DNA from: Kineosporia rhizophila
GTDB taxonomy: Bacteria; Actinomycetota; Actinomycetes; Actinomycetales; Kineosporiaceae
Direction: 5' to 3'
DNA length: 64,000 bases
Assembly (NCBI RefSeq): GCF_021277265.1
Contig: NZ_JAJSOH010000006.1
Location: forward strand, 62,001-126,000
Positions 54,901-64,000 of this stretch are shown here, piece by piece. The notes under the pieces are model-generated. The model saw only the letters and a list, made by a program, of their open reading frames with translations, ran no database searches and was not told the origin of the DNA. Each line of letters opens with the position of its first letter. Position 1 is the first letter of the stretch. The position numbers and the translations under genes were made by a program.

Positions 54901-57900
54901 CTGAGTGTGCGGCGGCGTTGGAGCCGTTCGTGGACTGGTCGTTGCTGGATGTGGTGCGCGGTGGCGAGGCGCTGGACCGGGTGGATGTGGTTCAGCCGGT
55001 TTCGTTCGCCGTGATGGTGTCGTTGGCGGCGGTGTGGGAATCGGCTGGTGTGAGGCCGGATGCGGTGGTGGGGCATTCGCAGGGTGAGATCGCGGCCGCT
55101 GTCGTGGCCGGGGCGCTTTCGCTGCAGGACGGTGCTCGGGTGGTGGCGTTGCGGTCGAAGGCCATTGCTGGCTCGCTGGCGGGCCAGGGCGCGATGGCCT
55201 CTCTGGCACTGCCGGCGGCTGAGATCACCGTGCCGGAGGGCGTTTGGGTTGCGGCGGTGAACGGGCCACGGTCGGTGGTCGTCGCTGGTGACCCGGATGC
55301 AGTGCAGGCGCTGGTCGATGACTACGCGGCGCAGGGTGTGCGGGCGCGGATGATTGCGGTGAACTACGCCTCACACTCGGCGCATGTCGACGCCTTGGAG
55401 GCCGAGCTGGCGCAGGTGCTGGCCGGGCTGGAGCCTCGGCCGGTGTCGGTGCCGATGCTGTCGACCCTGACGGGTGAGTGGCTGGAAGGCCCAGAGCTCG
55501 ACGCGCAGTACTGGTTTGCGAATCTGCGTAACCAGGTCGGGTTCTTCGCGGCCGTGGAGCGGTTGCTGGGGGAGCGGTTCCGGGCCTTCGTGGAGGTCAG
55601 CTCGCACCCGGTGCTGACCGTGGGCGTGCAGGAGACCATCGACCAGGCGGACGTGGTCGCGGTCACCGGTGGCACGTTGCGGCGTGACCAGGACGGCTGG
55701 GACCGGGTGCTGACCAGTCTGGCCGAGTTCTGGGTGCGCGGGCCGGCGGTGGACTGGGCGGCTCTGTTCCCCGGTCAGCGGGTCACCCTGCCTACCTATG
55801 CCTTCCAGCACCAGACCTACTGGCCCAGCGCCCCCCTGCCCACGACCGGTGACGCGGCCGGGCTGGGCCTGGTCGCGACGGCCCACCCGGTGCTCGGCGC
55901 GGCGGTGGGCCTGGCCGGCGGTCAGGGCGTGCTGCTGTCCGGGCGGCTGTCCCTGCGCACCCATCCCTGGCTGGCCGGTCACAAGGTGGGCGAGACGGTC
56001 CTGTTCCCGGGCACGGGCTTCCTCGACCTGGCCGTGCGGGCCGGGGACCAGGTGGGCTGCGACCGGGTGGAAGAGCTGACCCTGCTGACCCCGCTGACCC
56101 TGGACGAGCACGTCCAGGTCGCGGTGCAGGTCTGGGTGGGCCCGCCCGCGGACGCCGGTGACCGTACCGTCAGCATCTACTCGCAGACCGCGGACGAGGT
56201 GGACGAGTCGGCCTGGACACAGCACGCCACCGGCCGCCTGGCCGTGGGCGAGCGTACGGCCGGCTTCGACGCCACGGCGTGGCCGCCGGCCGGAGCCGAG
56301 CCGATCGACCTCGAAGGCGCCTACGAGCAGTTGGCCGCGGGCGGTCTGCACTACGGCGAGCTGTTCCAGGGGCTGCAGGCGGCCTGGCTGCGCGATGGTG
56401 AGGTCTTCGCGGACGTTGTTCTGCCGGAGACCGAGGCGGAGGGACCGACGTTCGGGATCCACCCGGCCCTCCTGGACGCGGCGCTGCACGCCATCCCGTA
56501 CGTGGGGCTGGACCAGGCCGAGGGCGTACGTCTTCCTTTCTCCTGGGAGGAGGTCTGCCTGCACGCCCAGGGGGCTCGGGCCCTTCGGGTTCGGCTCACC
56601 CGCACCGGCGCTGACTCGGTCTCGCTCTCGGCAGTGGATCCGGGCGGAGAGCCGGTGCTCTCGGCCGAGAACCTCACCCTGCGTTCGGTGGGCGCCGGTC
56701 AGCTGACGGCCGAGAGCGCGTCTGGATCGCGGGACTCGTTGTTCCGCCTGAGCTGGACGAAGCTTCCGGACCTGGCTACGGCGGAAGGCCCGGAGCCGGT
56801 CGAGCTGACGGAGTTCGACGCGGTTCCCGCCCTGGTACGGCTGACCGTGAGCCCGGCGGCCGACCCGGTGGCAGCCACCCACTCGACCACCGCCCAGGTG
56901 CTGCGGCGCCTGCAGGACTGGCTGGCCGACGAGCGCACTTCGGCCTCCCGTCTGCTGGTGGTGACCCGGGGTGCGGTGTCGGTGAGCGGTGAGCAGCCGG
57001 ACCTGGCGGCCGCGGCGGTCTGGGGGCTGGTGCGCTCCGCGCAGTCCGAGAACCCGGGCCGCTTCGTCCTGCTCGACCTGGACCCGGCTGCGGCGGAACC
57101 GACCGACCTGGCCTCCGTGGCCATGGCGGACGAACCGCAGTTGGCGGTGCGCGAGGGGGCGGTGTGGGCGCCGCGCCTGGCCGCCCTCAGCACGGGCGAC
57201 GGCCTGCTGCCGCCGGTCGGAGTGCCGTGGCGTCTGGGCAGCCGTCGTAAGGGCAGCCTGGACGCGCTGGACCTGATCGCCTGGCCCGAGGGCGCCGAGG
57301 AACTGCCGGCCGGTCACGTGCGGGTCGGGGTGCGGGCCGCCGGGCTGAACTTCCGCGACGTGCTGGACAGCCTGAGTGCGCTGGGCTGGTTCCAGGGCAA
57401 GACCGGCTGGATGGGCGGCGAGGCCTCCGGCGTGGTGCTGGAGACCGCCCCGGACGTGACCGGGTTCGCGATCGGCGACCGGGTCACCGGCATGATGGAG
57501 GGCGCCTTCGGGCCGGTCGCGGTGGTGCGGGCCGACAAGCTCACCACCTTCCCGCAGGGCTGGTCGTTCGAGGACGCGGCCACCGTCCCCGCGGTCTTCC
57601 TCACCGCTCACTACGGTCTGGTCGACCTGGCAAACCTGCGGGCCGGGCAGACCGTGCTCATCCACGCCGCCGCCGGCGGCGTAGGCATGGCGGCGATCCA
57701 GCTGGCCCGCATGCTCGGGGCCGAGGTCTACGCCACCGCCAGCGAGCCCAAGTGGGACGTGCTGCGCTCGCTCGGGATCGACGACGACCACCTGGCGTCG
57801 TCGCGCGACCTGGCGTTCGAGGACAAGTTCCGGGCTGCGACCGGTGGCTTCGACGTGGTGCTGAACTCGTTGGCGAACGAGTTCGTGGATGCGTCGGTGC

Positions 57901-60900
57901 GGTTGGTGCGTCCGGGTGGCTGGTTCCTGGAGATGGGCAAGCTCGACATCCGGGAGGCCGGTGACTACCCGGAGATCAACTACCACTTCTACGACGTCCT
58001 CGACCAAGGACCCGAGCGGCTGCGCAGCGCGATGGCCGAGATGATGGTCCACTTCCGCGCCGGCACCCTGCAGCCCCTGCCCTCGACCGTGTGGGACGTG
58101 CGGCGAGGTCGGGACGCGTTCCGCACGATGAGCCAGGCCAAGCACACCGGCAAGATCGTGCTCAGCATCCCGGCCGGCTGGAACCCGGACGGAACGGTCC
58201 TGATCACCGGCGGCACCGGTACCCTGGGCGGCGAGCTGGCCCGGCACCTGGTGGCCACTCACGGCGTGCGGCACCTGATGCTCACCAGCCGTCGCGGCCT
58301 GGACGCGCCCGGGGCTCTCGACCTGGTGCGTGACCTGGAGGCCGGCGGCGCGCACGTGAGCGTGGTGGCGGCCGACGTCGCGGACCGGGGCCAGGCCCGC
58401 GCATTGATCGAAGGTGTGGACCGGCAGCATCCGCTCACGGCCGTGATCCACACCGCCGGTGTGCTGGACGACGGCATTCTCACCGGCCTGGACCCGCAGC
58501 GTCTTTCCGACGTGCTGCGTCCCAAGGTGGACGCCGCGTGGAACCTGCACGAGCTCACCCAGGACGCGGATCTGGCCGCGTTCGTGGTGTTCTCCTCGTT
58601 CACCGGCCTGATCGGCACCCCCGGCCAGGCCAACTACGCCGCGGCCAACACCTGGCTCGACGCCCTGATGACCCGGCGCCGCGCCAACGGTCTGCCCGGT
58701 CTCTCGCTGGCCTGGGGGCTGTGGGAACAGACCAGCGAAATGACCGGCGCAGTTAGTGGTTCCGATGCCGGGCGGATGGCCGCGGCCGGGCTGCCGGCGA
58801 TCAGCACCGAGCGGGGCATGGCCCTGTTCGACGCCGCCATCGGTTCGGACGAGCCGATGGTCGCTCCGGTGCCCGCCGACCTCAAGGCCCTGGCCCGGGG
58901 CCGGGTCGCTCCGTTGTGGCGTGGGCTGGTGCGTACCCAGCGCCGGACCGCCGTGACCAACGCCGTGGACGAGGGGGCGCTGCTCGGGCGCCTGAACGCG
59001 CTGTCGGCCGAGGACCGGCTGACCTACCTCACCGACCTGGTGCGCGGCCAGGCCGCCGCTGTGCTGGGGCACGCCTCCCCGCAGGACCTGGACCTGCGCC
59101 GGGAGTTCCGCGAGCTGGGCTTCGACTCGCTCACCGCGATCGAGCTGCGCAACCGCCTCGGCTCGGCCACCGGGCTGCGTCTGCCCTCCACCCTGGTCTT
59201 CGACTACCCGACCCCCACGGCCGTGGCCCAGCACCTGCTGGACGAGCTGCTCGGGGCGAGCGCCGAGCCCGGCGCCGTGGTCACCCGCAGCTCCGACGTC
59301 GGCGACCCGATCGTGATCGTGTCCATGGCCTGCCGGTTCCCCGGCGGCGTGAACTCCCCGGAGGACTTCTGGCAGCTCCTGGCCGAAGGCCGCGACGCGG
59401 TCTCCGGCCTGCCCACCGACCGGGGCTGGGCCCCGATCAGCCGCCAGGTCGAGGGCGGATTCCTCTACGACGCAACCCGCTTCGACGCCGGCTTCTTCGG
59501 CATCTCCCCACGTGAGGCCCTGGCCATGGACCCCCAGCAGCGTCTGCTGCTGGAGACCGCCTGGGAGACCTTCGAACGCGCCGGTCTGCGCCCGGAGCAG
59601 CTGCGCGGCAGCGAGACCGGGGTGTTCGTCGGGGCCACCGACTCGGGTTACACCGGCCCCCCGGAGAGCCAGGGGCACGCCCTGACCGGGCACCTGGCCA
59701 GCGTGGCCTCGGGCCGGGTCTCCTACACCTTCGGCCTGGAGGGCCCGGCCGTCACCGTCGACACCGCCTGCTCGGCTTCTCTGGTGAGCCTGCACCTGGC
59801 GGCCCAGTCCCTGCGCTCGGGGGAGTGCTCCCTGGCTCTGGCCGGTGGTGTGGCCGTGATCGCCAGCCCCGCCGTCTTCGGGGAACTGCACGCCCAGGGC
59901 GGGCTGGCCGCCGACGGTCGGTGCAAGGCCTTCGGGGCCGAGGCGGACGGCACCGGCTGGTCCGAGGGTGTCGGTCTGATTCTGCTGGAACGGCTTTCGG
60001 ACGCCCGTCGCAACGGGCACGACGTGCTCGCGGTGATCAAGGGCTCTGCGGTCAACCAGGACGGTGCCTCGAACGGTCTGACCGCCCCGAACGGGCCTTC
60101 GCAGCAGCGGGTGATCCGCCGGGCCCTGGCCGCGGCCGGACTCTCGGCCGCTGATGTGGATGCGGTGGAGGCGCACGGCACGGGTACCCGTCTGGGGGAC
60201 CCGATCGAGGCTCACGCGCTGCTGGCCACCTACGGCCAGGAACGGGAGCGTCCGTTGTGGCTCGGCTCGGTGAAGTCCAACCTGGGCCACACCCAGCTGG
60301 CTGCCGGGGTGGCCGGTGTGATCAAGATGGTGCTGGCGCTGCAGCACAACCAGCTGCCGCAGACCCTGCACGCCGAGAACCCGTCCGAACACATCGACTG
60401 GGCCGGCGGCGACATCCAGCTGCTGAGCCAGAGCGTGCCGTGGGAGGAGAACGGCCACCCGCGGCGGGCCGGTGTCTCGGCCTTCGGGATCAGCGGCACC
60501 AATGCGCACGTCATCCTCGAACAGGCCCCCGGACAAGAGATCTCTGAGCCGACGGTCGATCCCACCCCGGCTCAGGCCTGGATCGTCTCCGGGCGCACCG
60601 AGCCGGCCCTGCACCGTCAGGCCGCCCGGCTCAGCGCTTTCGGCCAGCGCCACGACCTGGCGCCGGCTGACGTCGCCTACTCCACCGCCACCGGCCGCAG
60701 CCTGTTCGAGCACCGGGCCGTCGCCATCGGCCAGAACTCCGCCGAACTGCGGGCCGGACTGGACGCGATCGACTCCGGCCTCAAGACCGCCGACCTGGTC
60801 ACCGGCATGGCCGACCTGACCGGCAAGACCGTTTTCGTCTTCCCCGGGCAGGGCACGCAGTGGGCCGGGATGGGCGCCCAACTGCTGGAGGAGTCGCCGG

Positions 60901-63900
60901 TCTTCGCGGCCCGGATGGCTGAGTGCGCGGCCGCGCTGGAACCCCACGTCGAATGGTCCGGCTGGTCGCTCCTGGACATCGTCCGCCGGGCCGAGGGGGC
61001 GCCGACGATCGAGCGGGTGGACGTCCTCCAGCCCGTCTCGTTCTCGGTGATGGTCTCGCTCGCAGCGGTGTGGCAGTCGGCCGGGGTGCAGCCCGAGGCC
61101 GTCGTCGGACACTCGCAGGGCGAGGTCGCGGCCGCCTGTGTGGCGGGCGTCCTGAGCCTGACCGACGCGGCCCGGATCGTCGCGGTGCGCAGCCGGCTGA
61201 TCGCCGACCGGCTGTCCGGGCACGGCGCCATGCTCACCGTGATGTCCGACGAGACCACCGTGCACGCTCAGCTGGACGGGCTGGCCGACCGGGTCGCCGT
61301 CGCGGCGGTGAACGGCCCGCGCGCGGTGACCATCGCCGGTCACCCCGAAGCGATGGACGTGCTGGAGCAGCGCCTGGTCGCAGCCCGGCTGATGCGCTGG
61401 CGGCTGGAAGGTGTGGACTTCGCTGCCCACTCACCGGCGGTCGACGCGATCGCCGAAGACCTGCTCGACCGGCTGGCCGGTACCCGGCCGACCGCCGGGC
61501 ACACGCCCCTGCTGTCCACCACCACCGGCCGGTGGAGCGACGGCGCCGACCTGGACGCCGCCTACTGGGTGCGCAACCTGCGCGACACGGTGCGCTTCGC
61601 GGATGCCGTGAAGACCCTCGCCGAGCAGGGCTTCAGCAACTTCCTGGAGATCAGCGCGCACCCCGCGCTGTCGCTGGGGATCGAGGAGACGCTCGACCAG
61701 GTTCAGGCGCCGGCCGTGGTGACCGGCACGCTGCGCGAGGAGCAGGGTGGCTGGGCGCAGGTGCTGCGGGCTTTCGCCCGGGCCTTCGTGCGCGGTGTGC
61801 CGGTGGACTGGCCCGCGCTGCACGCGGGCACCGGGGCGCGGCGGGTGAACCTGCCCACCTACGCGTTCGAGCGGCAGCGCTTCTGGCCGACCGGCAACCG
61901 TGGCGGCGACCCCAGCGGTCTGGGCCTGGTCTCCACCGGGCACCCGCTGCTGGGCGCCGTGCTGCCGCTGGCCGGATCGGGCTCAGTGGTCCTCACCGGG
62001 CGGCTGGCCGCTCACACCCACCCCTGGCTGCTGGAGCACGCCGTCGGGGAGACCTCAGTCTTCTCCGGTGGTGGGTTCGCCGAGCTCGCGCTGCGGGCGG
62101 CCGAGGAGGTCGGCTGCCGGCTGGTCGAGGAACTGACCCTGGACCAGCCGCTTCTGCTGGGCACCGAGGTGCCCACCGCCGTCCAGGTCCGGATCGCCGA
62201 GCCGGACGCGGACGGACGACGCGAGCTCTCCGTGCACTCGCGGCCCTCGGTCGCCGGGGAGGACGAACCCTGGACCCGCCATGCCACCGGCGTCCTGGCC
62301 GAACGCGCCGAAGGCGCCGCCGATCTGGCCGAGCAGGCTGACGAGCTGAGCGCAGCCGAGCTCGGTGTCTGGCCGCCGGAGGGCGCCGAGAGCGTCGCTC
62401 TGGAGGGCAGCACCCACATCCATCACGGCAACGCCTTCCAGGGCCTGCGCGAGGTGTGGCGGCGCGGCGACGAGGTCTTCGCCGAGGTCGAGGCGCCGGT
62501 GCAGGTGGAGGACGCCGCCTCGTTCGGCCTGCACCCGGCCCTGCTGGAGGCCGCCCTCCGTGGGGCCACCCTGCTGCTGGGTGAGCCGGAGCGGATGCTC
62601 GCGTTCTGGTCCGGCCTGGCCCTGCACAGCGTGGGCACACACACCCTGCGGGTGCGCCTGACCGCGGCCGGCCCGGGATCAGTGCGGCTGATCGCCGTGG
62701 ACGCCGCAGGTGCGCCCGTCATCACCGCGGAGTCGGTCGGCTTCCGGCCGCTCGACCTCACCCTGTTCACCGGCCGCACCTCGGCCGGTTCCGGTTCGCT
62801 GTTCCGCATCGATTGGGTCCCTGCCGACGCCGGCACCGGCCCGGCCGGGACACCCGCCGCGGTGGCCCGGGCCGACGCGGACCTGCAGGGCATCGAGGGC
62901 TCGCCGGAGCTGGTGGTGGTCACCCTGCGCTCGGCCGCCCAGAGCGCCGACGCCGTGCGGGACATCTGCGAGCGGGCCCTGGCCCTGGTTCAGAACTGGC
63001 TCGGGCAGGAGCGTTTCACGGACTCGCGCCTGGTGGTGATCACCCGGAACGCAGTTGCTGTCCGGGACGAGGAACCGGTGGCCGATCCGGCCGCGGCCGC
63101 TGCCGTGGGCCTGCTGCGTAGTGCCCAGGCCGAGCACCCGGAACGCCTCGTCCTGATCGACACCACCGAAACCACCGACCCGGCCCAGGAACTGGCGGCC
63201 GTGCTGGCCACGGGCGAGCCGCAGGTGGCGCTCCGCAACGGACAGGTCCTGGTCCCTCGCCTGGCCCGGATCACGCCGAGCGGGACCGCGCCGACGACCG
63301 ACCCGACGACCGCTTCGACGACCGCGCCGACGGCCGGCTGGGACCCGGACGGGACCGTGCTGATCACCGGCGCCACCGGCGGTCTCGGCGCCCAGCTGGC
63401 CCGCCACCTGGTGCACCGCCACGGCGTCCAGCACCTGCTGCTGGCCAGCCGCAGCGGCGCCCAGGCCGAAGGCGCCGAGGAACTGCTCGGCGAACTCACC
63501 GCCGAGGGCGCGCAGGTCACCCTGAGCGCCTGCGACCTGGCCGACCGGGACGCGGTCGCCGCGCTGCTCGGGGCCGTGCCGGCCGAGCACCCGCTGACCG
63601 CCGTGATCCATGCCGCCGGGGTGCGCGACGACGGGGTGATCGACGGACTCACCCCGCAGCGCCTCACCACGGTGCTCGGGCCCAAGATCGACGCCGCCTG
63701 GCACCTGCACGAGCTGACCCGCGAACAGGACCTGGCCGCGTTCGTCCTCTATTCCTCGATGGCGGGCCTGCTCGGCGGGGCCGGACTGGCCGGGTACGCC
63801 GCGGCCAACGCCGGTCTGGACGCCCTGGCCCAGTACCGGCACACCCAGGGGCTGCCCGCGACCGCGCTGATCTGGGGCGCGTGGTCGAAGGAGAGCGGCA

Positions 63901-64000
63901 TGTCCGCGCAGCTCTCGGACGCCCACCTGGACCGGCTCACCGCCACCGGTCTGCCCCTGCTGACCGGCGAACAGGGCCTGGAGCTGTTCGACGCCGCTCT
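36849..64000 (+). CDS. Giant modular type I polyketide synthase, five modules visible, 3' end outside window (PKS3)
   Basis: From ATG 36849 the frame is open to the right edge, at least 9,050 codons. I checked the phase at each KS start, at catalytic motifs and in the last KR. The start is supported by GAGGAG 8 nt upstream and by a textbook N-terminal docking helix. Order: KS-AT-DH-KR-ACP / KS-AT-DH-ER-KR-ACP / KS-AT-DH-KR-ACP / KS-AT-DH-ER-KR-ACP / KS-AT-degenerate DH-KR... AT motifs predict malonyl, methylmalonyl, malonyl, methylmalonyl and an atypical fifth. All KS domains have the active Cys. No thioesterase is seen before the edge. Modules 2-3 and 4-5 look like a duplicated pair. Its N terminus suits the PKS2 tail, so it probably acts after PKS2, where nystatin-type systems have a single final module with thioesterase (inference). 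Confidence 0.96.
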   Translation, partial: MSEDQKLVEYLKWVTSDLRQTRQRLEEVESGRHEPIAIVSMACRYPGGVASPEDLWQLVDSGREGIGDFPTGRGWDLDALRGSGEDAAQGRASATSAGGFLYEADRFDAAFFGISPREALAMDPQQRILLETVWEAVERAGIDGDSLRGSRTGVFAGLMYHDYASSRFDFPPESMSFISTGTAGSVLSGRVSYTLGLEGPTLTLDTACSSSLVAVHLAAQALRSGECTLALAGGVTVMATPGPFLGFSAQGGLAPDGRCKSFAEAADGVSWAEGAGVLMLEKLSDARRNGHPVLAVIRGSAVNQDGASNGLTAPNGPSQQRVIRAALASAGLSPAEVDAVEGHGTGTTLGDPIEAQALLATYGQDRENPLWLGSLKSNIGHTQAAAGVAGIIKMVMAMRAGTLPRTLNVDAPTTHVDWSAGSVELLAEAREWTENGHPRRAGVSSFGISGTNAHLILEQAPATTLDAPADNRPSPTHEPAAVLVSGRSESALRAQAAQLADWIDQNDTVRALDVARSTATTRTSFEHRAAVLTAATGDLVGVLRALAAGEADPRVVRGQGSGDGLAFVFSGQGAQRPGMGRELHQRFPVFAAAWDEVAAQLDPLLARPLAETLAGDLTRTGDAQPALFALQVALFRLAESWGLHPDVLIGHSVGEIAAAHVAGIFSLEDACRLVAARARLMDALPDGGAMVAVQAAEQDVLPLLAGLEDRVSIAAVNGPSSLVLSGDEAVVLDLAARFTKTRRLRVSHAFHSPLMAPMLDEFAAVVAGLQFGEPQIQIASTVEDGADPATPDYWVRHVSAPVRFQSAVERVEAGTFLEIGPDGVTSAMVAGLRESAVTVPVLRADQDEPSSAIQALARLHVAGIRPDWAAFYAGSAAQVLNLPTYAFQRESYWPSGMRVADVGGLGQTAAGHPLLGAATSLADSGGVLLTGRLSLRTHSWLADHEVAGLVLFPGTGFLELAVRAGDQVGCDTVEELTLAAPLVLGEDDTMAVQIAVGEADGSGRRTVGIYARRLLATDDEPWTQHASGVLTSGAGVSSFDASVWPPAGATAIDPEGVYERLSEGGFVYGPIFRAARAVWQHQGEVFAEIALPESVTDAGSYGVHPALLDAALHPCPLAGLDEVEGGRVPFAWSQVRLHAAGASVLRVRLARTGPESVSVTAVDTEGAPVFSAGSLVLRPLATGEVLAARSATRSSLFRLSWMPATVANTVTGSGELDVLRLSDALGASVDRPGPGEPGALGELAALERVPAVVTVRLATGPAGPEAAHELSGQALALLQTWLGDERYADSTLVLITQGALGVSAGEAPAGLAASAVWGLVRSAQSEHPGRIVLIDTETDAETDTETGIGVDTDAEDDADLGDRLPGLLALGEPQIALRGDEVLVPRLARAEQPDTAAAAWPSDSQVLITGGTGGLGSLLARHLVARHGVRNLVLTSRRGPQAPGADSLRADLAALGADVTLVACDLADREAVAALLAEHPVTAVVHTAGVLDDGVLAALTPQRLDITLRPKVDAAWHLHELTRDRNLTAFVLYSSIAGTTGGTGQANYAAANAWLDGLAQTRAAAGLPGLSLAWGPWSPEIGMTSGLSDAEVDRLNTAGTPPISAEFGLALFDAALGLDHPVVAPVRLDLAALRSQGVVSPMLRALVRGSRRTAVGGYRATDSLLHRLSALGAGERLEAVLDLVRTEVGMVLGHVSADTVEPRREFRELGLDSLTAVELRNRLSSATGLRLPSTLVFDYPTPWVLAEFLLAELLDEDQQAETVQTGRPGQQAQDDPIVVVSMACRYPGAVSSPEDLWRLVSEGGDGIAAFPDDRGWDLERLYDPDRQSRGTSYVREGGFLRGAAEFDAGFFGISPREAVAMDPQQRLLLETAWETFERAGIDPKSLRGSRTGVFSGLMYHDYGSGRVQFPAESMSFLGTGTSASVLTGRVSYTFGLEGPAVTVDTACSSSLVAIHLAAQALRSGECSLALAGGVTVMSQPGAFIDFSAQGGLAADARCKPFSDAADGIGWSEGVGLILLERLSDARRNGHEVLAVVRGSAVNQDGASNGLTAPNGPSQQRVIRQALAAAGLQPAEVDAVEGHGTGTTLGDPIEAQALLATYGQDRERPLWLGSIKSNIGHTQAAAGVAGVIKMIQAMRHGVLPRTLHLEEPSTHVDWSAGAVAPLTESTPWTEAGRPRRAGVSSFGISGTNAHVILEQGEPLPEPLDRPAPAALAWVVSGRGEQALQQQHERLTEATAELDAQDVAFSLASSRAVFEHRAVAVGADRQALAGNLGGISGVADVEGKTVFVFPGQGAQWVGMGARLLQESPVFAARMAECAAVLQPFVDWSLLDVVRDGDLDRVDVVQPASFAVMVSLAAIWEAAGVKPDAVIGHSQGEIAAAVVAGALTLAEGARVVARRSQAIAGRLAGRGAMASIALPLEQIAVPEGVSVAAVNGPRSVVVAGEPAAVRALVQEQIAAGARARMIAVDYASHSAHVDALEAELAQLLAGLSPQTLTVPMLSTLTGEWLEGPELDAGYWFANLRNPVAFHTGVQRLLSERFRAFVEVSSHPVLTVGMQETIDEADVVAVTGGTLRRDQGGWDRVLSSLAEVWVRGVAVDWAALLPGRRVALPTYAFQHERYWPQPAPAATGDAGGLGLIPTAHPLLGAAVGLAGGQGVLLSGRVSVSSHPWLAGHVVGGTVLFPGTGFLELAVRAGDQVGCDRVEELVLTTPLVLAGQDARMLQVVVGGPDEGGRRTLDIYSRPAEDGHDEPWVQHATGLLAVGERTADFDAAVWPPTGAEALEVEGGYERLAAGGLEYDGLFRGLRAVWQRGEEVFAEVALPEAEPEAFGLHPALLDAALHAIPYVGLDAAEGNRLPFSWGEVCLNARGASALRVRLVRTGPETVSVAAVDGAGEPVFSAGSLTLRAVSPGQLAADGATATRDALFRLAWTALPDPGGATDEIPFLTGDLAALPTVTDLVGLEARSTGENPVAEAHELTALVLGRVQEWLADERTSAARLVVVTRGAVSVAGEEPDPAGAAVWGLVRSAQSENPDRLLLLDLEPDAALRVPAGLTGYSEPQLAVRDGVVWAPRLATLSSGDGLVPPVGVPWRLGSRRKGSLDALDLIAWPEGAGEIPAGHVRVGVRAAGLNFRDLLDSLSALGWFQGKTGWMGGEAAGVVLDKAADVTDFEIGDRVTGMFNGSFGPVADVPAMALSTFPEDWSFEDAATIPVVFLTAYYGLVDLADLRAGQKVLIHAAAGGVGMAAIQLARMLGAEVYATASEPKWDVLRSLGIDDEHLASSRDLAFEEKFHSTAGSFDVVLNSLANEFVDASVRLVRPGGWFLEMGKLDIREAGDYPEINYHFYDVLDPGPEHLHHLLGVLMDLFGRRALHPLPSTVWDVRRGRDAFRTMSQAKHTGKIVLSIPTGWDADGTVLITGGTGTLGGELARHLVATRGVRHLLLTSRRGLDAPGATDLVRDLEAGGAQVSVVAADVADRDQAEALIEGVDPRHPLTAVIHTAGVLDDGVVSGLTPQQLSAVLRPKVDAAWNLHELTQDADLAAFVVFSSFTGLIGTPGQANYAAANTWLDALMTRRRASGLPGLSLAWGLWEQTSEMTSVVTGSGLERMAAAGMPAISTEQGMALFDVAIGSDEPLVAPVPADLKALGRGRVAPLWRGLVRGSRRSAVAVTSDLNGLAAQLSGLATAEQLKLLTDVVRTQAAAVLGHASAEQIDLRREFRELGFDSLTAIELRNRLGSATGLRLPSTLVFDYPTPGAAAQYLLGELAGTTTSPSGPGAVAPRSSDADDPIVIVSMACRFPGEVSSPEDFWQLLAEGRDAVSGLPRDRGWAALDQDAAGGFLYGAPNFDAAFFGISPREALAMDPQQRLLLETAWETLERAGIVPAELRGSETGVFVGAASSGYAASPEARGHVMTGQLTSIASGRLSYTFGLEGPAVTVDTACSSSLVTIHLAAQSLRSGECSLALAGGVSVMATPAAFSEFDAQGGLAADGRCKAFGAEADGTGWSEGVGLVLLERLSDARRNGHDVLAVIKGSAVNQDGASNGLTAPNGPSQQRVIRRALAAAGLSPADVDAVEAHGTGTTLGDPIEAHALLATYGQERERPLWLGSVKSNLGHTQLAAGVAGVIKMVLALQHNQLPQTLHAENPSEHIDWAGGDVQLLTQPVPWEQNGHPRRAGVSSFGISGTNAHLVLEEAPDRKEPVPEPQPDLPHPVPVLVSGRTAAALGAQAARLSDFLINTETSRTDLSWSSVKARSVFEHRAVLLVRDAADLSAGLTALAQGRSALGLVQGSRSDTGGGLTVVFSGQGTQHTGMGRELYQRFGVFAAAWDEVAQALGLPLDEVVTGPLERTGNAQPALFALQVALFRLAQSWGVQAETLIGHSIGEIAAAHAAGVLSLADACTLVRARAALMQELPSGGAMVAVQASETDVLAHLAGHEDEVSIAAVNGPQSVVLSGDEQTVLRIAANFAKSKRLNVSHAFHSPLMRPMLARFAETVRGLDFRPAQIPVHSTVEAGARLDDPDYWVRHVTAPVRFADAVTDCPAGTFLEIGPGGTAAAMIEEIRPESAVPMLRADRDEVEAATEALARLHVRGIAVDWQPLLPDGRRIALPTYAFQSERYWSVPTQRPGNVAAAGLRSAEHPLLGAEVGVAGTSELLLTGRLSLSSHPWLADHAVGDVVLFPGTGFVELAVRAGDQVGCDHLEDLSLTTPLVLDPTGALSLQVRLDEADELGRRTVDIYTRSAEASDDEPWTRHATGLLSPGGGAAALTELAEWPPVGAEAVNLDGLYEQLAGQGFGYGPLFQGLHAAWRRGEDVFAEVQLPDESSAGQFGLHPALLDAALHASTFLDLGAGDEGVRLPYSWSGLDLRAAGATTLRVRLTRTGPESIAITAVDGQSAPVLDVRELAFRSVPADRLGAARPDHAGGRDSVFRLEWKTLPNISETPMEAVLLDPDGSPTSLDPVPPVVLWQLPETVASEPLTRVRELTTHVLRMLQEWIADERYAASRLVIRTADAVSDPGVAAVQGLVRSAQSENPGRFVLVEGHGVIPAAVLETGEPQIALRAGEVLVPRLVRVVARPPAPAWDSEACVLITGGTGGLGAVLARHLVTERGLRRLVLASRRGPDAPGAQALRAELSGLGAEVAVVACDLSDRDSVAGLLDQHPITAVVHAAGVLEDGVIGSQSSERLDTVLAPKADAAWHLHELTADRDLTAFVLYSSVAGLLGAPGQGNYAAANAFLDALAQQRRAAGLPATSLQWGPWDAADGMAGALSGSGAGLPMISAEQGLALFDTALALDEAVLVTAQLDPAALRGLTDLPPLVRGLVRGGRRTAVGGGQAVSTLLQRLSPLEPGERLEIVLDLVRTEVAMVLGHVSADTVEARREFRDLGLDSLTAVELRNRLSGATGLRVSSTLVFDYPNPLSLAEFLLSELLQEDGPGAPVEQLAGRADDPIAVVSMACRYPGGVASPEDLWRLVSEGGDGISPFPPGRGWDLDGLYDPDREARGTSYVREGGFLHQAGDFDAGFFGISPREAVAMDPQQRLLLETSWEAFERAGIDPATLRGSRTGVFAGLMYHDYASGRMRFPEESMGFLGTGTAGSVLTGRISYAFGLEGPAVTVDTACSSSLVAIHLAAQALRSGECSLALAGGVTVMATPGPFIDFSAQGGLALDGRCKSYSDAADGVGWSEGVGVLVLERLSDARRNGHEVLAVIRGSAVNQDGASNGLTAPNGPSQQRVIRAALASAGLQPADVDAVEGHGTGTTLGDPIEAQALLATYGQDRERPLWLGSVKSNIGHAQAAAGVAGVIKMVQAMRHGVLPRTLHLDEPSSHVDWSTGAVSPLKEQVSWDTDGRPRRAGVSSFGISGTNAHVLIEEGPQPALRAGRPTVPGAVAWALSAKSEAALGGQAERLAQVAGELEPVDVAFSLAASRAVFEHRAVAVGAGSVELVDALGGPFGGSVQSVGGIQSGPSLGGRLSSAGFVSGVADVDGRTAFVFPGQGAQWVGMGARLLDESPVFAARMAECAAALEPFVDWSLLDVVRGGEALDRVDVVQPVSFAVMVSLAAVWESAGVRPDAVVGHSQGEIAAAVVAGALSLQDGARVVALRSKAIAGSLAGQGAMASLALPAAEITVPEGVWVAAVNGPRSVVVAGDPDAVQALVDDYAAQGVRARMIAVNYASHSAHVDALEAELAQVLAGLEPRPVSVPMLSTLTGEWLEGPELDAQYWFANLRNQVGFFAAVERLLGERFRAFVEVSSHPVLTVGVQETIDQADVVAVTGGTLRRDQDGWDRVLTSLAEFWVRGPAVDWAALFPGQRVTLPTYAFQHQTYWPSAPLPTTGDAAGLGLVATAHPVLGAAVGLAGGQGVLLSGRLSLRTHPWLAGHKVGETVLFPGTGFLDLAVRAGDQVGCDRVEELTLLTPLTLDEHVQVAVQVWVGPPADAGDRTVSIYSQTADEVDESAWTQHATGRLAVGERTAGFDATAWPPAGAEPIDLEGAYEQLAAGGLHYGELFQGLQAAWLRDGEVFADVVLPETEAEGPTFGIHPALLDAALHAIPYVGLDQAEGVRLPFSWEEVCLHAQGARALRVRLTRTGADSVSLSAVDPGGEPVLSAENLTLRSVGAGQLTAESASGSRDSLFRLSWTKLPDLATAEGPEPVELTEFDAVPALVRLTVSPAADPVAATHSTTAQVLRRLQDWLADERTSASRLLVVTRGAVSVSGEQPDLAAAAVWGLVRSAQSENPGRFVLLDLDPAAAEPTDLASVAMADEPQLAVREGAVWAPRLAALSTGDGLLPPVGVPWRLGSRRKGSLDALDLIAWPEGAEELPAGHVRVGVRAAGLNFRDVLDSLSALGWFQGKTGWMGGEASGVVLETAPDVTGFAIGDRVTGMMEGAFGPVAVVRADKLTTFPQGWSFEDAATVPAVFLTAHYGLVDLANLRAGQTVLIHAAAGGVGMAAIQLARMLGAEVYATASEPKWDVLRSLGIDDDHLASSRDLAFEDKFRAATGGFDVVLNSLANEFVDASVRLVRPGGWFLEMGKLDIREAGDYPEINYHFYDVLDQGPERLRSAMAEMMVHFRAGTLQPLPSTVWDVRRGRDAFRTMSQAKHTGKIVLSIPAGWNPDGTVLITGGTGTLGGELARHLVATHGVRHLMLTSRRGLDAPGALDLVRDLEAGGAHVSVVAADVADRGQARALIEGVDRQHPLTAVIHTAGVLDDGILTGLDPQRLSDVLRPKVDAAWNLHELTQDADLAAFVVFSSFTGLIGTPGQANYAAANTWLDALMTRRRANGLPGLSLAWGLWEQTSEMTGAVSGSDAGRMAAAGLPAISTERGMALFDAAIGSDEPMVAPVPADLKALARGRVAPLWRGLVRTQRRTAVTNAVDEGALLGRLNALSAEDRLTYLTDLVRGQAAAVLGHASPQDLDLRREFRELGFDSLTAIELRNRLGSATGLRLPSTLVFDYPTPTAVAQHLLDELLGASAEPGAVVTRSSDVGDPIVIVSMACRFPGGVNSPEDFWQLLAEGRDAVSGLPTDRGWAPISRQVEGGFLYDATRFDAGFFGISPREALAMDPQQRLLLETAWETFERAGLRPEQLRGSETGVFVGATDSGYTGPPESQGHALTGHLASVASGRVSYTFGLEGPAVTVDTACSASLVSLHLAAQSLRSGECSLALAGGVAVIASPAVFGELHAQGGLAADGRCKAFGAEADGTGWSEGVGLILLERLSDARRNGHDVLAVIKGSAVNQDGASNGLTAPNGPSQQRVIRRALAAAGLSAADVDAVEAHGTGTRLGDPIEAHALLATYGQERERPLWLGSVKSNLGHTQLAAGVAGVIKMVLALQHNQLPQTLHAENPSEHIDWAGGDIQLLSQSVPWEENGHPRRAGVSAFGISGTNAHVILEQAPGQEISEPTVDPTPAQAWIVSGRTEPALHRQAARLSAFGQRHDLAPADVAYSTATGRSLFEHRAVAIGQNSAELRAGLDAIDSGLKTADLVTGMADLTGKTVFVFPGQGTQWAGMGAQLLEESPVFAARMAECAAALEPHVEWSGWSLLDIVRRAEGAPTIERVDVLQPVSFSVMVSLAAVWQSAGVQPEAVVGHSQGEVAAACVAGVLSLTDAARIVAVRSRLIADRLSGHGAMLTVMSDETTVHAQLDGLADRVAVAAVNGPRAVTIAGHPEAMDVLEQRLVAARLMRWRLEGVDFAAHSPAVDAIAEDLLDRLAGTRPTAGHTPLLSTTTGRWSDGADLDAAYWVRNLRDTVRFADAVKTLAEQGFSNFLEISAHPALSLGIEETLDQVQAPAVVTGTLREEQGGWAQVLRAFARAFVRGVPVDWPALHAGTGARRVNLPTYAFERQRFWPTGNRGGDPSGLGLVSTGHPLLGAVLPLAGSGSVVLTGRLAAHTHPWLLEHAVGETSVFSGGGFAELALRAAEEVGCRLVEELTLDQPLLLGTEVPTAVQVRIAEPDADGRRELSVHSRPSVAGEDEPWTRHATGVLAERAEGAADLAEQADELSAAELGVWPPEGAESVALEGSTHIHHGNAFQGLREVWRRGDEVFAEVEAPVQVEDAASFGLHPALLEAALRGATLLLGEPERMLAFWSGLALHSVGTHTLRVRLTAAGPGSVRLIAVDAAGAPVITAESVGFRPLDLTLFTGRTSAGSGSLFRIDWVPADAGTGPAGTPAAVARADADLQGIEGSPELVVVTLRSAAQSADAVRDICERALALVQNWLGQERFTDSRLVVITRNAVAVRDEEPVADPAAAAAVGLLRSAQAEHPERLVLIDTTETTDPAQELAAVLATGEPQVALRNGQVLVPRLARITPSGTAPTTDPTTASTTAPTAGWDPDGTVLITGATGGLGAQLARHLVHRHGVQHLLLASRSGAQAEGAEELLGELTAEGAQVTLSACDLADRDAVAALLGAVPAEHPLTAVIHAAGVRDDGVIDGLTPQRLTTVLGPKIDAAWHLHELTREQDLAAFVLYSSMAGLLGGAGLAGYAAANAGLDALAQYRHTQGLPATALIWGAWSKESGMSAQLSDAHLDRLTATGLPLLTGEQGLELFDAA
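36948..42110 (+). other. PKS3 module 1: KS-AT(malonyl)-DH-KR(B-type)-ACP
   Basis: KS 36948-38225 (Cys 37470). AT about 38538-39400 has GHSVG Ser 38802 and HAFH 39090 (malonyl). DH about 39582-40400 has His 39678 with an intact HxxxGxxxxP and Asp 40173. The KR structural half contains an acidic repeat (40851-40928); the catalytic half starts at about 41058, with LDD 41319-41327 and Tyr 41490. ACP Ser is at 41985. Expected product group: double bond, conjugated with the one from PKS2 module 3. Confidence 0.88.
40851..40928 (+). repeat. Acidic Thr/Asp/Glu low-complexity stretch in the PKS3 module 1 KR linker
   Basis: The encoded segment [20 protein letters not shown] continues EDDADLGD, built from imperfect ACC-GAA/GAC codon repeats. 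It replaces the short loop after VLID in the KR structural half, as comparison with other modules shows. It is in frame and should not affect catalysis. Confidence 0.8.
42171..48160 (+). other. PKS3 module 2: KS-AT(methylmalonyl)-DH-ER-KR(B-type)-ACP, fully reducing
   Basis: KS 42171-43442 (Cys 42687). AT about 43710-44620 has GHSQG Ser 43971 and YASH 44259 (methylmalonyl). DH about 44778-45590 has His 44874 with intact HxxxGxxxxP and Asp 45363. ER about 46104-47070 has the NADPH motif [11 protein letters not shown] at 46560. KR catalytic half starts at 47088, with LDD 47361-47369 and Tyr 47532. ACP Ser is at 48024. Expected product: methyl-branched, fully saturated unit. The ER has Trp-Phe (GWFQG) where the stereo-determining Tyr often lies. 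Confidence 0.88.
46773..46894 (+). repeat. 122-bp identical ER segment, copy 1
   Basis: The bases are identical to 57876-57997 in the ER of module 4, bounded by a mismatch at each end. The segment codes for the stretch from [15 protein letters not shown] to NYHFYD. It is evidence for recent duplication or conversion between modules 2 and 4. Confidence 0.9.
48210..53140 (+). other. PKS3 module 3: KS-AT(malonyl)-DH-KR(B-type)-ACP
   Basis: KS 48210-49430 (Cys 48675). AT about 49749-50640 has GHSIG Ser 49992 and HAFH 50280 (malonyl). DH about 50766-51590 has catalytic His 50862 and Asp 51357, but the Gly of HxxxGxxxxP is Asp (codon 50874). The KR catalytic half starts at about 52104; LDD is LED (52365-52373) and Tyr is 52536, still B-type. 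ACP Ser is at 53013. Expected product group: double bond, if the DH tolerates the Gly change. Confidence 0.85.
53190..59250 (+). other. PKS3 module 4: KS-AT(methylmalonyl)-DH-ER-KR(B-type)-ACP, fully reducing
   Basis: KS 53190-54461 (Cys 53706). AT about 54810-55730 has GHSQG Ser 55077 and YASH 55365 (methylmalonyl); its KS-AT linker has an extra Gly/Ser-rich stretch (about 54690-54780). DH about 55884-56700 has His 55980 and Asp 56475, but Glu (55992) replaces the Gly of HxxxGxxxxP. ER about 57207-58170 has HAAAGGVG at 57663. KR starts at about 58191, with LDD 58464-58472 and Tyr 58635. ACP Ser is at 59127. It is a close relative of module 2. Expected product: methyl-branched saturated unit. 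Confidence 0.86.
57876..57997 (+). repeat. 122-bp identical ER segment, copy 2
   Basis: This is the partner of 46773-46894, in the ER of module 4. Flanking ER and KR sequence is also highly similar between the two modules but carries scattered third-position differences. Confidence 0.9.
59304..64000 (+). other. PKS3 module 5 (partial): KS-AT(atypical)-degenerate DH-KR
   Basis: KS 59304-60524 (Cys 59769, DTACSA). AT about 60825-61790 has GHSQG (Ser 61113), but FAAH (61419) replaces YASH, so the extender is uncertain (methylmalonyl most likely, a larger unit possible). DH about 61941-62760 keeps His 62037 but has Glu for Gly (62049), Ser for Pro (62064) and Glu for the catalytic Asp (62547), so it is probably inactive. 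KR catalytic half starts at 63351 (TGATGG) with RDD (63624-63632) in place of LDD and an intact Tyr 63795 with YxxxN, so it is active and B-like. The window ends inside this KR. Expected product group: hydroxyl. Confidence 0.8.

Overview
The window is a high-GC actinomycete (Actinomycetota) biosynthetic locus, almost entirely occupied by a modular type I polyketide synthase (PKS). It holds three giant PKS genes on the + strand and two tailoring genes on the - strand. The first PKS gene is cut by the left edge and the third by the right edge. Thirteen modules are visible, the first and last of them partial. No loading module and no thioesterase lie inside the window, so neither start nor release of the chain is seen.

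Layout. 1-19502 (+): end of PKS gene 1, five modules: KR-ACP (partial); KS-AT(methylmalonyl)-KR-ACP; KS-AT(malonyl)-KR-ACP; KS-AT(malonyl)-inactive KR-ACP; KS-AT(malonyl)-KR-ACP; then a C-terminal docking segment. 19506-19543: hairpin terminator between convergent genes. 19559-20728 (-): cytochrome P450. 20685-22094 (-): glycosyltransferase, overlapping the P450 gene by 44 nt. 22095-22236: divergent promoter region with two palindromic boxes resembling the PAS-LuxR (PimM-type) site of polyene clusters. 22237-36702 (+): PKS gene 2, three modules (KR, KR, DH-KR). 36849 to the right edge (+): PKS gene 3, at least 9,050 codons, five modules (DH-KR; DH-ER-KR; DH-KR; DH-ER-KR; degenerate DH-KR).

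How the genes work together. The C- and N-terminal docking segments support the order PKS1 -> PKS2 -> PKS3. Predicted functional groups in order are: OH, methyl+OH, OH, ketone, OH, OH, OH, C=C, C=C, methyl+saturated, C=C, methyl+saturated, OH. The first five match, module for module, modules 10-14 of nystatin/amphotericin-type synthases, which build the sugar-bearing hydroxyl, the branch methyl that becomes a carboxylate, and the hemiketal ketone. The glycosyltransferase resembles the polyene mycosaminyltransferases (NysDI/AmphDI), and the promoter boxes also point to polyene-type regulation. Where those systems finish with a module carrying a thioesterase, this locus continues into a giant protein with fully reducing methylmalonyl modules. 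That suggests a glycosylated macrolactone with a polyene-like polar head but an extended, partly reduced chain. This is inference from domain content; no product is proven.

The long minus-strand open frames opposite the PKS genes are GC-driven shadows and are not annotated.
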